A stretch of DNA of 64,000 nucleotides from Datnioides undecimradiatus (GCA_008933995.1 WARS01000015.1:620001-684000), one strand, 5' to 3'; shown: positions 38,001 to 52,412, numbered from the stretch's first letter. Numbers and translations: made by a program. The notes: generated by a model not told the origin, from the sequence alone.

Positions 38001-39662
38001 ACTGGTTTCCCCTTCACCGTGTTATTGCGCATTTTGAGTGACTTCATTGCTTTCCCGTCTCTGCGGCTCTGCCCCTCCCTCACTTGTGATCATTAACAAG
38101 CGATACAATGTGATACATCATCATCTGGGCTGTTACATTGTCTTTAAGCGTCGGGATAACAGGAAAGGAGGGGAGGAGTGCACTTTGACATTAGCGTCTC
38201 TCTCGGGGAAAGCAGTGACATTCAGAGATAAATGTGACTGTAATCATAAACAAGGATGTCTGCGCTGCATGAATGTGACTAAATGTTTTCCCCCGCTGAC
38301 AAATTCACTATTCAGTATTTTTGATGTGAGATCTGGGGAAAAGGTAGAAATACAATCTGACCAATTTAATTATATTTAATATATCTGCATCATATCAGTA
38401 TTGCTGTATATGTTCTATATGTGTATATGTACATGCACAGCTATATAAACATTTTTTTTGCTGTTTATAATGTAGAAAAATTGCTTGTGGGATTATATTA
38501 GTGTCATTACAAAAAGCATTCAGTCATATTTTTGCAAAATTATTGCAGAATCAACATAGAAAAGGTCTTGTTTTTCCATTCCAGCTCAATAAATTTACTG
38601 TCTTGGTGAAACCTTCCCCTGTAAAATCAGCAGCAGTCACAAAAACCCAACATTGCTCTGGGTGTGGTTATAAACATTATACATGCTACATCAAGAGACT
38701 CATTAGCCCAGACCGGGACTAGCTTCAGCCATGACGCTATAAGAGAAAGTGAAGAAGGTTGCACTTTGCGCAGTGCGCTGCTCGGCTGTTATTAAGGAAA
38801 GAACAGACCAAAGAGACCTCATTATCCAACCCGAGCAGCTGTTGGCTGTCTACCTGCCCGAGCTGTGCACTGTCTCTGTGTTCTGTCACATTACACATTA
38901 CCTGGCTGCGCATGCTAAGGAGAGGAGAGGCTCAGTAATGGCCTTGAGATAGTGGTATTTAATGGAGCAGCTTATTTGGCTGTGAAAGCTTAATGGAAGA
39001 CATTTTTCAAGGCTTTCTGACTGGCAGCGTGTGATGAGAAGACGAAACTTGGATATTTATCTGTCTCATCGGTTCGCACAAAAATTGAAATTTTAATTTT
39101 AATATTTAAGTTAATATAATATTGAGTCTCAGAAGTGGCTGCGGAAGAGTGGTTTTTGTGATCGTGATATTGTGCCCCGTCCTCACTGAGGAAGGAGAGG
39201 CAAAAACCGTGACAGAGAGCGGAGATAGAGGTCGATTCTGATGAAAAGAGGCAGCGGAGAGTGATAATGATTCACTCGCCACTGATGAAGTGAGGACTGT
39301 GCTGAGTTGCTGGTGACTTCTTCACCTAGTTGAATGGAAACGTGGCTCCGTCAGCCATGTGTGGGTTTTAATTGCAACGTGTTTTCTGCGTTTCATTCAT
39401 TTATTGAGGTCAGGATTTTTTAAGTGGTAGATGACTAATTAGTGAACATCTGAATTTTTAGATTAATTGATGTCTCGAGGTAAATCACGACTTCGGTGAT
39501 GTGATGCTTACATTCTTTAGTTTGAATTTCCTTAGAGTTACATGACTGTTTCCATGTGCCAAACCACTTAAACCAAGACTGATGCTGACAGTTCACATCA
39601 GGACATTGTGTCGACGCTGGCTATGCTGCCTGTGAGTTATTTTCAAAATACACAAGAAGTGT

Positions 39663-39673
39663 GGGGGGGGGGG
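39663..39673. repeat. G11 homopolymer
   Basis: Eleven consecutive G bases, long for this otherwise AT-rich intron. Such runs are also prone to sequencing length error. Confidence 0.9.
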
Positions 39674-42600
39674 TCAGATGACCTAAAAGTGGCCGTGCTT
39701 CTTTCCCTGTAGACATCAAACTGTTGCTTCACTTCAGTGGAAACTTTCAGGAGGGTCTTGAGGTAGAAACATGCAGCGTACAGTAACGTACAGCTGGAAA
39801 GAGCCTGAATCTCTTCCTCTCCACCGTTCGCCTCCCCCATACGTCCTATAATTAGATCCACTACATGAAAGACACATTTCTAGCAGCTCAATAGGCCCCA
39901 CTGACAGACCTCAGGAGCCTTCCTATCCTTATGCGTCTGTGTTCACGAGTGTCTGTGTACTGTATGTCTGTTCTTACGAGCCTGTGCGTGTTTTAGTCAG
40001 CGGGTAATTCGGGGGCTAAGGGTAGAAATAGCAAAGCACCACAGGGAGTAGACTGGGTTAGTACTGAGCCGGTGTTCATTACAAAAGTGTTTAGTAAACT
40101 AATGGTTCCTGTGTAGCTATGTCCTGTTTTCTATGTGTGTGTGCGTGTGTGTGTGTTTTGCGCTAAGGCATATGCTAAATGTGTGAATGCACTCTGCGTG
40201 TAGGTGTTTCATTCGTATGTGTATGCTGCCGTGCTTGCATGCTTTTATCTTGGAAACCTTGAAATATCTGTTTTGATGGATGACTCCGTACGCCGCACAG
40301 GCAAAGCTTGTTAAGAGGCTCTGTGGCTGAAAATGAATCCATAAAGAGAAATAATGAGATCACGGTATTAGCCTGTGAAATATCATAACTCTGACTGGGA
40401 GCTGTTCCAGGCTCAGTCTACCTTCTTTTATGTTACACTCACTTTTTTTTCCTGCTCATTTTAAGAACTATTTTTGTGTTCATCGCGGAAAACAAGGGGA
40501 TACGCTGTATCTCAAACATAATACAAAGTTAGTTTGTTATTTTACTTTTATTTTTTTGTGGTTGCATAGCAACACTCTGCTAGCATTTTATGCTTGTGCC
40601 CACACAAGACCTACCTAGAACCATGCCCTCGAGGAAGTGAACACTCAAAGAGTAGACAAGAGGAGCAGACTTCAGGAGTTTCTGCCAGTTTTTCTAACCC
40701 ACACTGACAAACATCTGCTTCATGAAATGCATTTTAATTTAATAGTTTTTTAATTATTAATGAAGGACTTTTAAGATTGGATTTCCTGTTGGAAAGTGAG
40801 ACTCATTTTCATTTATTAAAGCACACTTAGGTTTCCATTCATGAGTTCATGTTAAAGTTGAAGCGCAGTCAGTGAACGTCACACGCTCTTTAGGCAGAGG
40901 CAGAGTTTTTACATCTGTGCTGACATCCCCGGGCCTGCGCACTGATAGTGATTGCTTTGCTGGAGTTGAAGGGGAGAGCAACCGTGTCTGATGAGTAGGC
41001 TACAGCAGCAAGGATTATGGCAGAGATGGGCGTCATTGGGATGAGTCAACAGCGTCTGTGCAATTATTCTTACTGCCAAAAGGGGGAGATAAACGTTTAA
41101 CGCTGCAGCTTTAACCCACAAAAACAGAATTGGATTTTAGAGTTTTAATGAAGGAACAACACTGCAGTTATACGTGAATAGCAGATTTTGCACGTTATAT
41201 TTGAAGTTTGACAAGTATAAAACTATTTCCAATAAAACTTGAGTGTCTGTGTCTCATAATGTGCGAAAACAGGCCATAAAATGGAAACGGAAATGGAAAG
41301 ATGTGGCTGCTTTGCGGGCTTCCGGGACATTCGCAAGTGAAATTACCGTAATAACTCCATTTTGGCTGTAAAGCGCAACGTCTCAGCTTTCAGGAACCGA
41401 TAGCACAAACCGTGATGTGATTACTGTAATCCAAAGTGCGCTTGCAGTCCAGAGTCATTGAAGCATTCAGATCTAGTGGTTAATATCAGCTCTCTCAGCG
41501 TCTGCAGCAACAACCATGTACTTTATGCTTGAATAAGAAACCTGGACACACATGACTGTTGTCAGAACTGACGATTAAAACCAAATTACTGCATTATCTT
41601 AAGTTTAGTGCCTGTGTTTAACTGATTGTATGTTGTGTCCCCGACCAAACTGTAACTTCACTTAACCCAGGACACATTACACATTATTGTTCTTTACCAA
41701 AATGCATCTTATTGTTTGTGCGCTCGTTTGATGTTGGTTAACGTAAATGACGATTTTAGCAACGTGCGGAGTCACTTTAACTGTCGTATTGATCAAATTA
41801 CCCAGCTCTCGTTATAAAAATCAATATTACTTACATTAAAGGGCCACGTTTATTGAAAGAGCCCCATAATGTATTCGGATTAATGTACAGCAGCAGAGCA
41901 GCTTTGTTTCTCAGTTTGCAGGTCTTTACTAAACTGCTCAAATCAGGTCTTTGTGGAGCTGGTGGATCTTGGTTGTCAGATAATGTCATTAAGCCGAATG
42001 AGCTGGACTCGAGTTTATGAATTTGTTCACATTAGCTCTACACCAGAAGTTGCAGCGCAGGAGCCAGTCGCATTACAACTAGAAAAATAAATTAGTCACG
42101 TTTTGTGCAAATAAGCCCTCACCCATTATTCATGCAAATACCCCAAAATCAATCCATTAATGCCATTTTTCCTACCCAAATGTATTATGAAACATTTCTT
42201 CAAAGAAGGCATATTGCAATCGCACGATAATTACTTCATGCAACCTAACCATCACTCACTATCTAGAAATACAACCAGGCGATATATATCAGCCGATAAA
42301 AAAAGAGCAATAAAGATGACAAGGTTCTTGGATAGCAACGTAACTGGTCAGAGAGGATTTCATGGTATAAAAAGTGAGACAACAGAGGCTTTATGTTGGG
42401 TAGGAGGTAGCGGCATCTCCACTAACAGAAGGAGAACTGTCATAACGTCCTTGTTAATGAGCAAAGCAGGAACAGGTTATTGTTATGCAGGAAAGAAGCC
42501 GTGGAGCCTGGAAATTACCTGCCATCGCTGTGAGAAACGACAGTCTAGCTCCACACAGCGCCCAAGGCTAAATACAGGCTTCCTCCTCTATAAAGACAAG

Positions 42601-45600
42601 ACTGTCATGACATATAATCCAGAATATGAAATATATGACTCGGGTTGATATCCCAGAAGGGAGGTTCTCTGAGCAGGTCTGTGACTTGCCAGTTTGCCCT
42701 TTAAATGTGAAATGTGAACTTTCAGGGAAATCTCCCAACGGGCCGTTTTCACTAATTCCAGGCAGCAGTCAAGCTTAAACTGCTGGGCTCTGCTTAAAGA
42801 CTTTCACAATAATGCCACAATCACCAGCAACTCCGAAGGCTGCCGACGTTTGAAGGGCTAATGAAGTGTGCCGTGGTTCCACTGCGCCGCGTGTTTTCAC
42901 GTTTTCTCGGTTTAAGACTGCAGCTGAGCACTGAAGATCTGTTAGCAAGGCCAAAGCTAGCACTTCCCTTTAGCACAAATCTGGCACGAAAAGGTCGTGG
43001 GTTCAGTTTAATTCTGCTGCGCAAATGTGTCTGTGAAATATCAGAGCTGTAAAACTTATTAGCCCAACGCGAAACCCGCCGGCAGCTCTCGTTTCGTCGT
43101 ATCGGATTTAATTTTGTACTTATAAAGCTGCTGCTCCGATTAAGCTGTCGGCTTTGTTTTTGTGGATATTTGTTCATTTTGTCGTACAGTGTAGCTTTGA
43201 TCCAGGCTTAGAAGAGTCAACACAAGTGAGGCGGTGGGACTAAGTGTTTATTATGGCTTCATAACATGTCTTGCAGCTGATGCTTGTACAGCACAGCCAG
43301 ATAATTTACTCCTAAACCTCTTGTGACCTTTCTCTTGGGCGGTAAGCGGCAGATAATATGCGTCGTGTCTGTCTGGGGTGTGTTGGTGTTGGATGTCCTA
43401 TTGACTATTTAGTCTCATCATCTCAGAGGTGTGATGCATCATCTGTCATATTTATTGATAAGGTATCAGCTCTTCCCTGTGTGTTATTGTTGATAACCCT
43501 AGGCATGCACACACATATACCTTCAATCCAATGTTGATGGATAGTGATTCAGATAGTTAATTATAAAAACTCGAATAGTTTCAACCATCGCCTCAACTAA
43601 TGTGTTAAAGTTTAGTTTGACTTTGTTCCGCATCATAATAACAATGCCATGGGGTGGGCTGTGCAGGTTGCAGCCTCATGGTGTCAGAAGGTAGCGTTTT
43701 AACAAAGTTCCTGTTTAGGAACGCAAGCACGTCTCAACCGTCCTTCACCAGCAGACCGGTTCAGGTTCGCTATGGCTAGTTACCAGCTGCTAGCCGGGCT
43801 AAATCAATGTAGCGCGTTCAAAAGGTAATGCAGGTGAAGCTAACATATCGAAAGGCTTCGAAAGGCTGAATATTTAACGGCATTCTTGCTTGAACTTACC
43901 GTCCGAGTAGTATTTACTTAATGGAAAAGCAAATTGGTATTGACTGATATTTGAATGAAATCATTTGGGATTCAGGCAGGAGGGTTTTCTGCAAAATGCT
44001 GGTGGCTTGCATTCAGATACCCACAGCACTTTCCACTGTGGGTTCTCCAGGGATTATTGAATGCAAATCTAAAGTGCTCCAGTAGTTGAATCCCACTGGA
44101 TCGGTGCCACATGCCGCTGTAATGGAACTCCTTTCTTTCCTTGTATTTACATTGTGCAACCGGATGCCATGTATTCAACCAGGCTTTAGTTCATATTAAA
44201 TGCACATTTTTGGTTAAAGAATCTATGAAATTGTGCTCAGTAAAGGTAAACAAAGCCCTTTCTTCTTAGATGTCTGTGTGTATTGTATCACAGGGGAATT
44301 GCACTTCAGACAAATTGCGACGACGTCTTAGCCAAATAAGCACAGACATGGGCTCGGGCTGTTGATCTGTGAGGACTTTCTCTGCCAGAATGTTTACGGC
44401 CCTCTGGGACTGTCGAGAGACTGAAAATTGGGTTGTGGTAGCTATTGTTTAGTTCTCTGTCAGCTTCAAGGAACCATGAAACACAGAGCAGGTGGGATGG
44501 ACGCTGGCTGCCTTTCCTTCCTCTCCCCCTCTCCTCTCGTTTCATTTCTGTCACTGTGAATGTGCGTGCAGTCTGTGTCTTGAAGTGCGCATGCTTCTTT
44601 CTGTGTACTGAGGCCTCAGTGTGCAGTGGTAAGGGCTGCGGTCTACTGAGGAGGACTCGGGGGACAGGATATAGATGAATCCTTCCTGTTGAGTCTGGAG
44701 CAGGGTGATGGTCATTGAACAAAATGAATGGCCCATGACCCAGAGCCTGTGTGTCTGTCTTTATGTGCGTCTCATTATTTTTCTTAAACTTATTTTTACT
44801 TTACTTTTTCATTTTTTTGTGGCTGAGACTAAGTTTCGAGTGTTTTTTCCACATAAACACACGACATAAACAATAATCTTCATACAGATGTGTTAGATTT
44901 TTCTTTTTCTGTTTTTGGGGACGCTTTAAAAGTTAAAAAACCCAACTTGTCAGTGCTCTCTGTGCAATAGCGACGGTAACGGTGGTGCTGTTTCTACATG
45001 ATCACGTTGCTGTCTTGGAGCTTCTGTTGGTCTGCAAAAACTGCAATAAGCTGATGCATTGGTGTAGGACCTGCACTACTTGTCTTTGCTCCAATCCCAA
45101 CACACAATCACTGTTTTCATATGTAAAATAAAAAGATAATGAACTTAAAATAAAAAAAACACACACATCTTCTCATTTTCAGTTGCAGCCTGTGTAGATA
45201 TGTGTTTTTTAAAATATAAAATTATATCTTTTATCATATTTTGTAGTTTGCATGTCGTTATATACTGACTACCTGGCACACGCATCATTAGATGGCAGCA
45301 AATCTGTTTTCTCGATAAGAGTCTCCTGAAATGTTCAGACGGGATTTCAGTTTCTGCCCTTTTTTAGAAACTAATCTTTGACGAAAACTGAAATTCGACG
45401 TGGACAAAGTGAGATCGGCGCCCTTCTGTCACAGTGAGGTCAACACTCATCGGTCATGGGTTTGGATTTGAAACGCAAAGCCACCCTTGTCTTTATCTGC
45501 TTGTTTTGCTCTTTTCTGTGCATGGCTTTAACAGCTGTAACCTGTTTTTCTGCTTTATCTGCTTGCTCGTTTTAGCAAAGACGTCATTGATCCTATCATG

Positions 45601-47681
45601 TGTACCGTTGTTCACTCAAAGGGCTTGCACTATCTGCAAATTCATTTCAAATCCTGCAGTGCTCCCTGTTACGTTTGTGTGTCTGTTAGTTGTACTGCGC
45701 AGCATACTGACAACTTATACTGACGTTCTGGAGCGCTGAAGGTTTTTACATGTGCAGCAGAGAGAAAAAAAAACCTTGGCACCGGTATTTTCCGTGGGCA
45801 CGGTGCATCCAAGGGATCTTTTTCCTTAATCTCTGCGTGTTGTGATGTGACCCGACTCGACACTGTGTTGCTCTGTGCATCTCCGTGTCACTGTTTGTTA
45901 GTCACGTTCAAAGACGAAAAGGGCTTAATGTTATGTGGGCAGACCCTCCAACTGCCCCCACCCCACCACCCCCCACACACACAGAGTTCAATTACAGCGA
46001 CTTACGTGCACTGTTGACCCCAGGTTTATCCTTTCCAAACGCAGCTCAAACTCCATGTCCGTCCCTGAATGCTCACATTGGATTTCTCCAGATGTTCACT
46101 GAGCTGTTGCACCTGTTTCAGATTCAGTTTTTGCCTTTTCTCTAAAGGTTAACTCTATTCCCCTTTCCTTCTGTTTCCCACTTGTCTTATCACCTGTTCA
46201 ACAGCAGGTGCTGTGACGCTAGATGCTGACTATTCCATGGAGATTTGGGAGTTTCAAGCTTTACAAACTAGATGCACCAAGCTGCTGTGGTTTTCTGTCT
46301 TCCTGTGTGTAGCTGTAATTCCCTCTGCACGTAAACATTTGATATCTGTAATCATAGATATGTCAATTATTAAGTAATTATTACTCATAGAGTGGCTTTT
46401 CACTGAGATGCCTAAGTGTGATGCTCCCACTGTCTCTGCCACAAATGCCAGCATGTTTGTAGTAGCCTGTTTCCCCAAGTGGCATATTTACCAAACTCAA
46501 TTTCCTGACGCGTAGAAAACGATAGTTAAGCACGATATCCATTATATTAGAAGTGGGACTACGAGGACCAAGGTGTTATTATGCTCACCATTATTAACCT
46601 GTAGCCTCAGCGCAGCGTTGTCTCCGAAGAGTGGGAGAGCACTGCTGCACCGTCATATTCTTCTATAACAGCGTCATGACACTTCCAAGAATAAGCAGTT
46701 GAATGCATTTCGTTGTGCGTATTGTGTCACTCGTGCAATAGAGAAACTTTGTTTGCATTAGCTAAACTGATAGCGTCATCACATACAGAAATACAGTAGG
46801 CTAGGTTGTGCTTTAAGGCGGTTGGGCATTATTCTGGAGGGAGTGAGTGTTACTAACAATTACAGCAAACAGGAAACGTAATGACAGCCTCATTAGGAAG
46901 TGTGTGTCCGACATGATTGTGTTAATAGGTTGCGTCCTCAGGGGTCTTCTTTAGTCTTTTTTCCATTTGCAACTCAGTATTTCAGCTGTTCGGAGATGCC
47001 TCTGCTCTTCTGCTCTTCTCTGTTGGGAGTTGCTCTTATGCTAGCCTTTGCAGTCTGTTAGTGGCCTCCCAGTGGTCCACTAGCATTTTCCTGCACTTTT
47101 ATAGTTATTCTTAGCCTCATCTCAGAGTGCGATAGCTGGGGAAACATGACAGGAATGCCCACGCACGGGTTGCCTAATGGTGGAGGAGGGAGAGAAATGA
47201 GGGTCGGAGAATAAGATGAGCAGGCGATAGAGAAGGAAAGTAAGCTGGAGTGGATCCCAGAGCATAGCCTGGTTCATCACGCAGCCTGCTAATGGGCCTC
47301 CTCCAAGGGGGAGCCATGATTACAGCCAGTGGGAGCTCCCGGTCAAAGTGGAGCACAGCACTGACCTCAGGGCTACAGCGTGACATGAAAAGCCACCGAG
47401 ATGACCCCATCCAAGAGCCTGACACTCAGAGGCTTTCGAAGGAGGTTGCATGCAACACATGCAACCTATATTATGTAATATACAGATAGTAATTTAATCC
47501 AAAGCACAAGCAGCTTCTTGGTTTTCTGTTTCAGTGCTCTGAAAAACTCATGGTTCTGGTCTTGAACATGGATGTGACTGGTGTGTGTATGCACTCTCTT
47601 TCCTTCCTATCTTTTCCCAGTGAAGACATTGTGACTATACAGGTATACCTGCATTACTAATGTAACCCCTTCTGTCTGCAG

Positions 47682-47802
47682 GGCATCAACATAGTGGGGC
47701 CCAGTAATGCAGAGCCCGCACCCAGACCTCCTAGTCCAGCCATGTACCAGCTGGATATCGTCCTAAAGAAAGGGAACAACCTGGCCATCCGCGACAGGAC
47801 AG
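47682..47802 (+). CDS. mctp1: mctp1 exon 2: start of first C2 domain
   Basis: A 121-base exon with acceptor TCTGTCTGCAG|GGC and donor ACAG|GTAGGT. It enters in phase 0, matching exon 1, and ends with one base of a Gly codon. It encodes residues 180-219: a linker with SNAEPAP, then MYQLDIVLKKGNNLAIRDRT. From memory this corresponds to human MCTP1 MYQLDITLRRGQSLAARDRG. The last part forms strand 1 and calcium-binding loop 1 of the first C2 domain. Asp217 is the first predicted calcium ligand. The frame stays open for about 135 codons past the donor, so intron retention would give a long alternative tail; the strong donor makes splicing the expected outcome. Confidence 0.95.
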
Positions 47803-50449
47803 GTAGGTGCTCTGTCCTTTCTTCTTGTTACCACAACAGCGTTGATGTTTATATAAAGAGACAGGGCGAACAGCCTCTATCTAGCCCACCAAATGAAAGC
47901 TACCCTATCTCTGTCAGCCTCCCTCAATTGTTTTGGCACTGGCACAGACAGTGCTGCGCCCCGGATGCTACCTGGGTGCTGCCGTGTGCGATCTTTTATT
48001 CATCTGCTTTCTTTATGGGTCTAACCCCATTTATATACAAATATATGCCTCTTTTTGGGAATGTAATGTTTTACTCGGGACTATTTTTTCAGCACTTCGC
48101 CTCACATTTCACTCCCTCCTCCCTCTTGTCTCTCGCCCCATGTGAGGTTTCATCAGATCGCGCGTCTCCTCTTCGCAGCTCACTCCATTTTCCATGTGTG
48201 GAGTGAGACAGAATTACTGAGAATGATGCTGCAACATTTCCTGCGCATCCAGGCATGAAAAGATCTCAGCTTTGGCTTTAAGCTAGAACATTGTCACGTT
48301 CGGAGCCAAGGCGGTTAATACTAGTGTGCTCCCCTGGTATTTTTGTGTAATATGCCTAAATCATGCTGCTGAAAGAAAAAGTCTTTTCTTTCCTTCCCAG
48401 TGCAACAGGCAACGCGATGAAGGCTTTTAGTTTAAGTAAAGGCTCTAAAGTATTGGGCATTATTGTATGCGAACGTTACTTTTACACAATTTTCTGCACT
48501 TTGTGATAAATATTTAATTTAGTAACTTTGAAGAGGCCCAAAAGGAGGCTGAGTGGCATTTCATAATGGTTGAAAGGGTTCAGTGGAGCAGAAGCATGTT
48601 TATGTAGTTCTGTCCTGAGTTGTTTAATTCGCTGCACGTACCTGTCTCTACCATTGTGGAAATAAATAGAGTTTATCTACACCAGTGTTAAGGTGTTATC
48701 TCGTATTAAACCACTGGAGAGTGATTGTGTTGTTAAGTGCAGGACAGATAGCCTTCTGCCCACTGTGGACACTGTCTACACTCAGCCCTTATACTGTTTT
48801 TTAAGCAGACAGCAAGGGCTGCCAATGAAAACAAGAAGAGCAGGAGATTTGCTTATAAACTCTCACGAGCGCTGGCTTTGGGTGGTGACGGATGCCCTGG
48901 TCTCGTTAGCCGTTGTAGCAGTCACCATGACGACAGGTCCAAATTAGCTGCCCTGCTCTCTCCCGAACATTTCGCCTGAGTACCTGTCCGTCGGCGTAAT
49001 GAGCAGTGAGGTGTAGAGCTCACCTGTCCTGTCCTGAGTCCCGCAGGACAGCTCATTACAGAGAGCGGGAGAGACAGAGATACAGTCAGACGACGCCGAA
49101 ATATAGTGGACTGAAATGAGCCATAATGTCCTTTCAATCAGTGTTGTGACTTATGTTGATTTGTCGCGCAACCCTCAGAGCGGGCTTTTTTAAAATATGA
49201 ACATGTAGAAGTCAGGAAATGTACATGTTGCTGCCGTGCCGCAGGCGAAGGATAAATTGCAGAAGACAGACGTGGGATATGTGGGATTTTCCATGAAGCA
49301 ATCAGTCTAGGCTCCCCTGTCAGGTGTGCAGACTGGAGAACAGCTAGGTATTAAAATAAAGGTACTTTGCTGGGAGAAGCAATTTAGTTCTGCATCCTAG
49401 AGATTCACTAAAATCTCTTACATGAATTATAAATGAAACACCTATTTTCCACTTTCATCCGCAAAACATTTTGAGGAATCGTCTTTTGCAGAAATGGATT
49501 TTCTGATAGGCGTATCCAGCGAACACGGAAGCGAGACCTGAAATAACTGAGCTGAAAGTAAAGCCTTAACTTGCAGGCGGGCATGCTAATCGCTTCATTA
49601 CGATGTTTCATAAACAGTGTGCGATATCAAACCAAGATACCCAGAGCATTGCTTCGCATTCACCACGAAACACTGCTGAAATAATAAAGAACGCTGACAT
49701 TTGCAGTCTGCCTTTGAGGGAGACTCGCCTGGAGCTTTACATGAAGTTGAAAAACACAGGCAGCAAATATTCAGAACGTGTCATATGATACTGCTGCTCT
49801 CGTCTATGCATTCAAGCTATGCACGCGTCCAGAGACGTGGTTGTTGAGACGCACACAAAAGAGTTGAGACGGGGTCAGGCATGATGAGCATCCTGTTCCA
49901 CATTAGTGCACTGTCTTGCCTTTATGTCCTGTGGGTAAAGCTCCAAGTGATGAAAGGGACCTTTTCAGCCCTCACAGCCAATTAAAGGATGTTTCGCTGT
50001 AACAAAGCGATGAAAGTATGGAGCCCTGAGAAAGTGAATACAGGTAATGTGGAGGAACAATAATGGTAGCAAAACACTGGAAACGTCTTTTGTTACTTCT
50101 GATTAATTTTCCACAGAGGTACTCCTGCTAAAGGGCCAATGTTTCTTATCTGTGGATAATTAAAACGACAAAGCCCTGTTGATAATGCTGCTTTGTACTA
50201 AAACAGATGATTTACTCATTTTAAGATTAGAGTTTTGCATACTGGATGCCTGCTGAAGGCCTGACAACTACCTGCTTGTCATTAGTAATAATAAGTTATG
50301 ATTATGGTGATTTGGGGGTTTCCTTCCATAGACTAGTCTCAGCCCTCTTGACCCCTTTTATGGGTACTTTCTGTATACCATAAGGCACTAGAAAAAACAA
50401 TATACATATACAGCGCATGGCTCGTCTGAGAGCACTGTTGTTAGCCTAG

Positions 50450-50469
50450 TTGTTGTTGTTGTTGTTGTT
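50450..50469. repeat. (TTG)n triplet repeat
   Basis: A TTG/GTT trinucleotide tract of about six and a half units. Confidence 0.9.
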
Positions 50470-50849
50470 ATTCAGTGCATTATCTGACTCAGGACAGTAT
50501 TTTTGCCCTTAAACTAGTTGAAACTTGAAGCATTTCACCTAATTAAACTACAGAAGAACCATAAGCCCGTCTTTACTGACCATAAAAAGCCTCCGCTCTC
50601 CTTTTTGAGAGGAGCCTCGCTCAACGTAAAGAGCTCTTGCGCTCAGCCCTTGCGTTTCCGCTGAGCATGCAGGTGCTGTCAGTTTAAGTCTGTGAGGGTT
50701 CACTGCTTAGGTCAGGGGGTGGACATCGCATTTGGGCCAGAGACAAAGTGCAGGCATGCTCATGACATACTGGAAGACTGATCCCCCACCCCCTCCCCCA
50801 TGATGGTATTATATTGTAGTGCCCTGCTGCTGAGAGTTAAAGCTACTGT

Positions 50850-50868
50850 ACACACACAATGTGTGTGT
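50850..50868. repeat. AC/GT perfect inverted repeat
   Basis: ACACACACA and TGTGTGTGT are separated by a single A, giving a nearly perfect palindrome with 9-base arms. It is probably a by-product of dinucleotide repeats rather than a regulatory hairpin. Confidence 0.85.
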
Positions 50869-51356
50869 GAAGATGCATTTATAGGTTGTATATGCATCTT
50901 TATGTAAAACTGAAATCGGGAAGACATGTTTATTCTGTTTCCCTCATCCTCAGAAGACGGTACGAGGCTAACTTAGGAGATACCACTGGCTCGATTGTCT
51001 GCCGTCAGCCAACCGAGAGACAACTGGGAGCTCACTTTGATACAACCACAATAACATGTTGGCATTGTCATCAGTCTGTCTTCATCCTGCACGGAGTCAA
51101 ACCGCCTGTCGCCAGGAGAGACGGCCCACGCTGTGACATGGCTGACAGTACGACAAGATAACAAAAATAAGCCTTGGGTTTGGACGAACGGACTAGATAA
51201 ATGTATTTCACAGTTGTTTTAACGAGCAGCAGCTTGTGCATAAGAAGTGTCTACCCTGATGTGGTTTCCCATCCAGTCCTGACCCGTTTCATCAGCACCT
51301 GCCTCTGATGTTGTGCTGAATGCAAACTGCGGGGAAACAGCCATGAAAAGCAGTGA

Positions 51357-52060
51357 TTAAGAAAGAGTAGGTGACAATGTGACTGTCACAACTACGACAA
51401 TATTTCTTTGAGCAACAAATGAAAGTTTCAGTCCAGCAAATTCTACCTGGCCAATAACTTTTCCTTTGAGGCCAAGACCCTGTTGTGTCCCCAGGGCTGC
51501 ACACCCTGCCTCAGCTGTCATATGTGCAGCTTTGTAGGTGACCTTTGATGAGAACACACTGTCCACCGTCTCTACCCCTATTTCCCTGTGGGTGAGGTGC
51601 GGCAAGGTGAAGCTTATCTATAGTCCAAGACTTGCCGTGGCAGTCTGGCTTCCCATCACATTATGTGTGCATTGCACTATGCATGTATGTCTGCATGTCA
51701 GAAGAAATAGAAGATGCATCATCTTGAAGACAGCACGTGGTGAAACGCTTTTAACAACCCCACCTCAATGTCTTGGACGCTCGGCTTGAATGCCGATGAA
51801 TACAAAAGACATTTTATGGGTTGTACCTGGTCATAGTGGAGGTCTTTTCCTTTTAGAGGTGCTGCTTTTAATCCAAGATAACCCACAGGTTGCTGTCCAA
51901 TTTGATGGTGGGGGTGATGCCAGACATGAGTCAGTGCGTTTACCAAGAGTCAACTACTTTCAGCTTGGATTAATCGAACCAGCAGACTTTATTTTCGATG
52001 TGTTCTTTGTGTTTGTACGCCCGTTCTGCCACAAACACCTTTAGAGATTCGGTTTATGGA
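51357..52060 (-). other. Antisense codon-like pieces, unassigned
   Basis: Two minus-strand open stretches lie close together: about 51357-51605 (contains VETVDSVFSSKVTYKAAHM and LKGKVIGQVEFAGLKLSF) and 51719-51946 (contains LKGKDLHYDQVQPIK). They look more protein-like than the other intronic ORFs and are separated by non-open sequence. They could be remnants of a mobile-element gene or an old pseudogene. I cannot name a family, and chance remains possible. Confidence 0.25.
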
Positions 52061-52412
52061 GTTAAGGAGCTCCGTGTACCTTCCTACGTGATGTTTGATG
52101 AGTCCTATAATGATATGCGGTGTTTGACGCTGGAGATTTGTCAGTGTTAAACATGACCTTTCCCTTATGGATAGTGTGTGTGAATGTGTGTCTGAACACC
52201 GGATGTGCATTTGTGTTGTAACCATGTTCATACAATGTATGCAACATATCTCTGTGGACGAAACATTTGTTTGACCCGCCCAGCTTTTCAAAATCACCAC
52301 TGAATTATTCATTTTGTCGTGAATTAGCTTTCAAAACACTTTGAAAACGGATGGTCGAGTGGCTCTTTGGATTCCCTGAGCTGATATTCACCCCTCTCAG
52401 GATCCGAACCCT

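Larger units (their letters stand above)
29331..47681 (+). other. mctp1: mctp1 intron 1, right part
   Basis: About 18 kb up to exon 2. It contains small microsatellites (GT at 29697-29717, AC near 30047-30063, ATT near 33663-33682, AC near 35815-35828), a G11 run (39663-39673), a 19-base-period duplication (37628-37661), a CpG-dense stretch near 34 kb and an antisense codon-like stretch near 37.7-38.0 kb. The remaining short ORFs look random. The 162-codon ORF at 42160-42648 lacks any domain or codon bias. No intact mobile element or RNA gene is seen. Confidence 0.75.

Noticed and set aside
42160-42648. 162-codon plus-strand ORF in intron 1
   Set aside because: It is AT-rich with no motif and no matching splice phase to mctp1, so probably chance.
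47292-47489. Possible alternative mctp1 exon just before exon 2
   Set aside because: The GC-rich open frame looked coding, but there is no good donor with a phase that fits exon 2, and no similarity to MCTP1.
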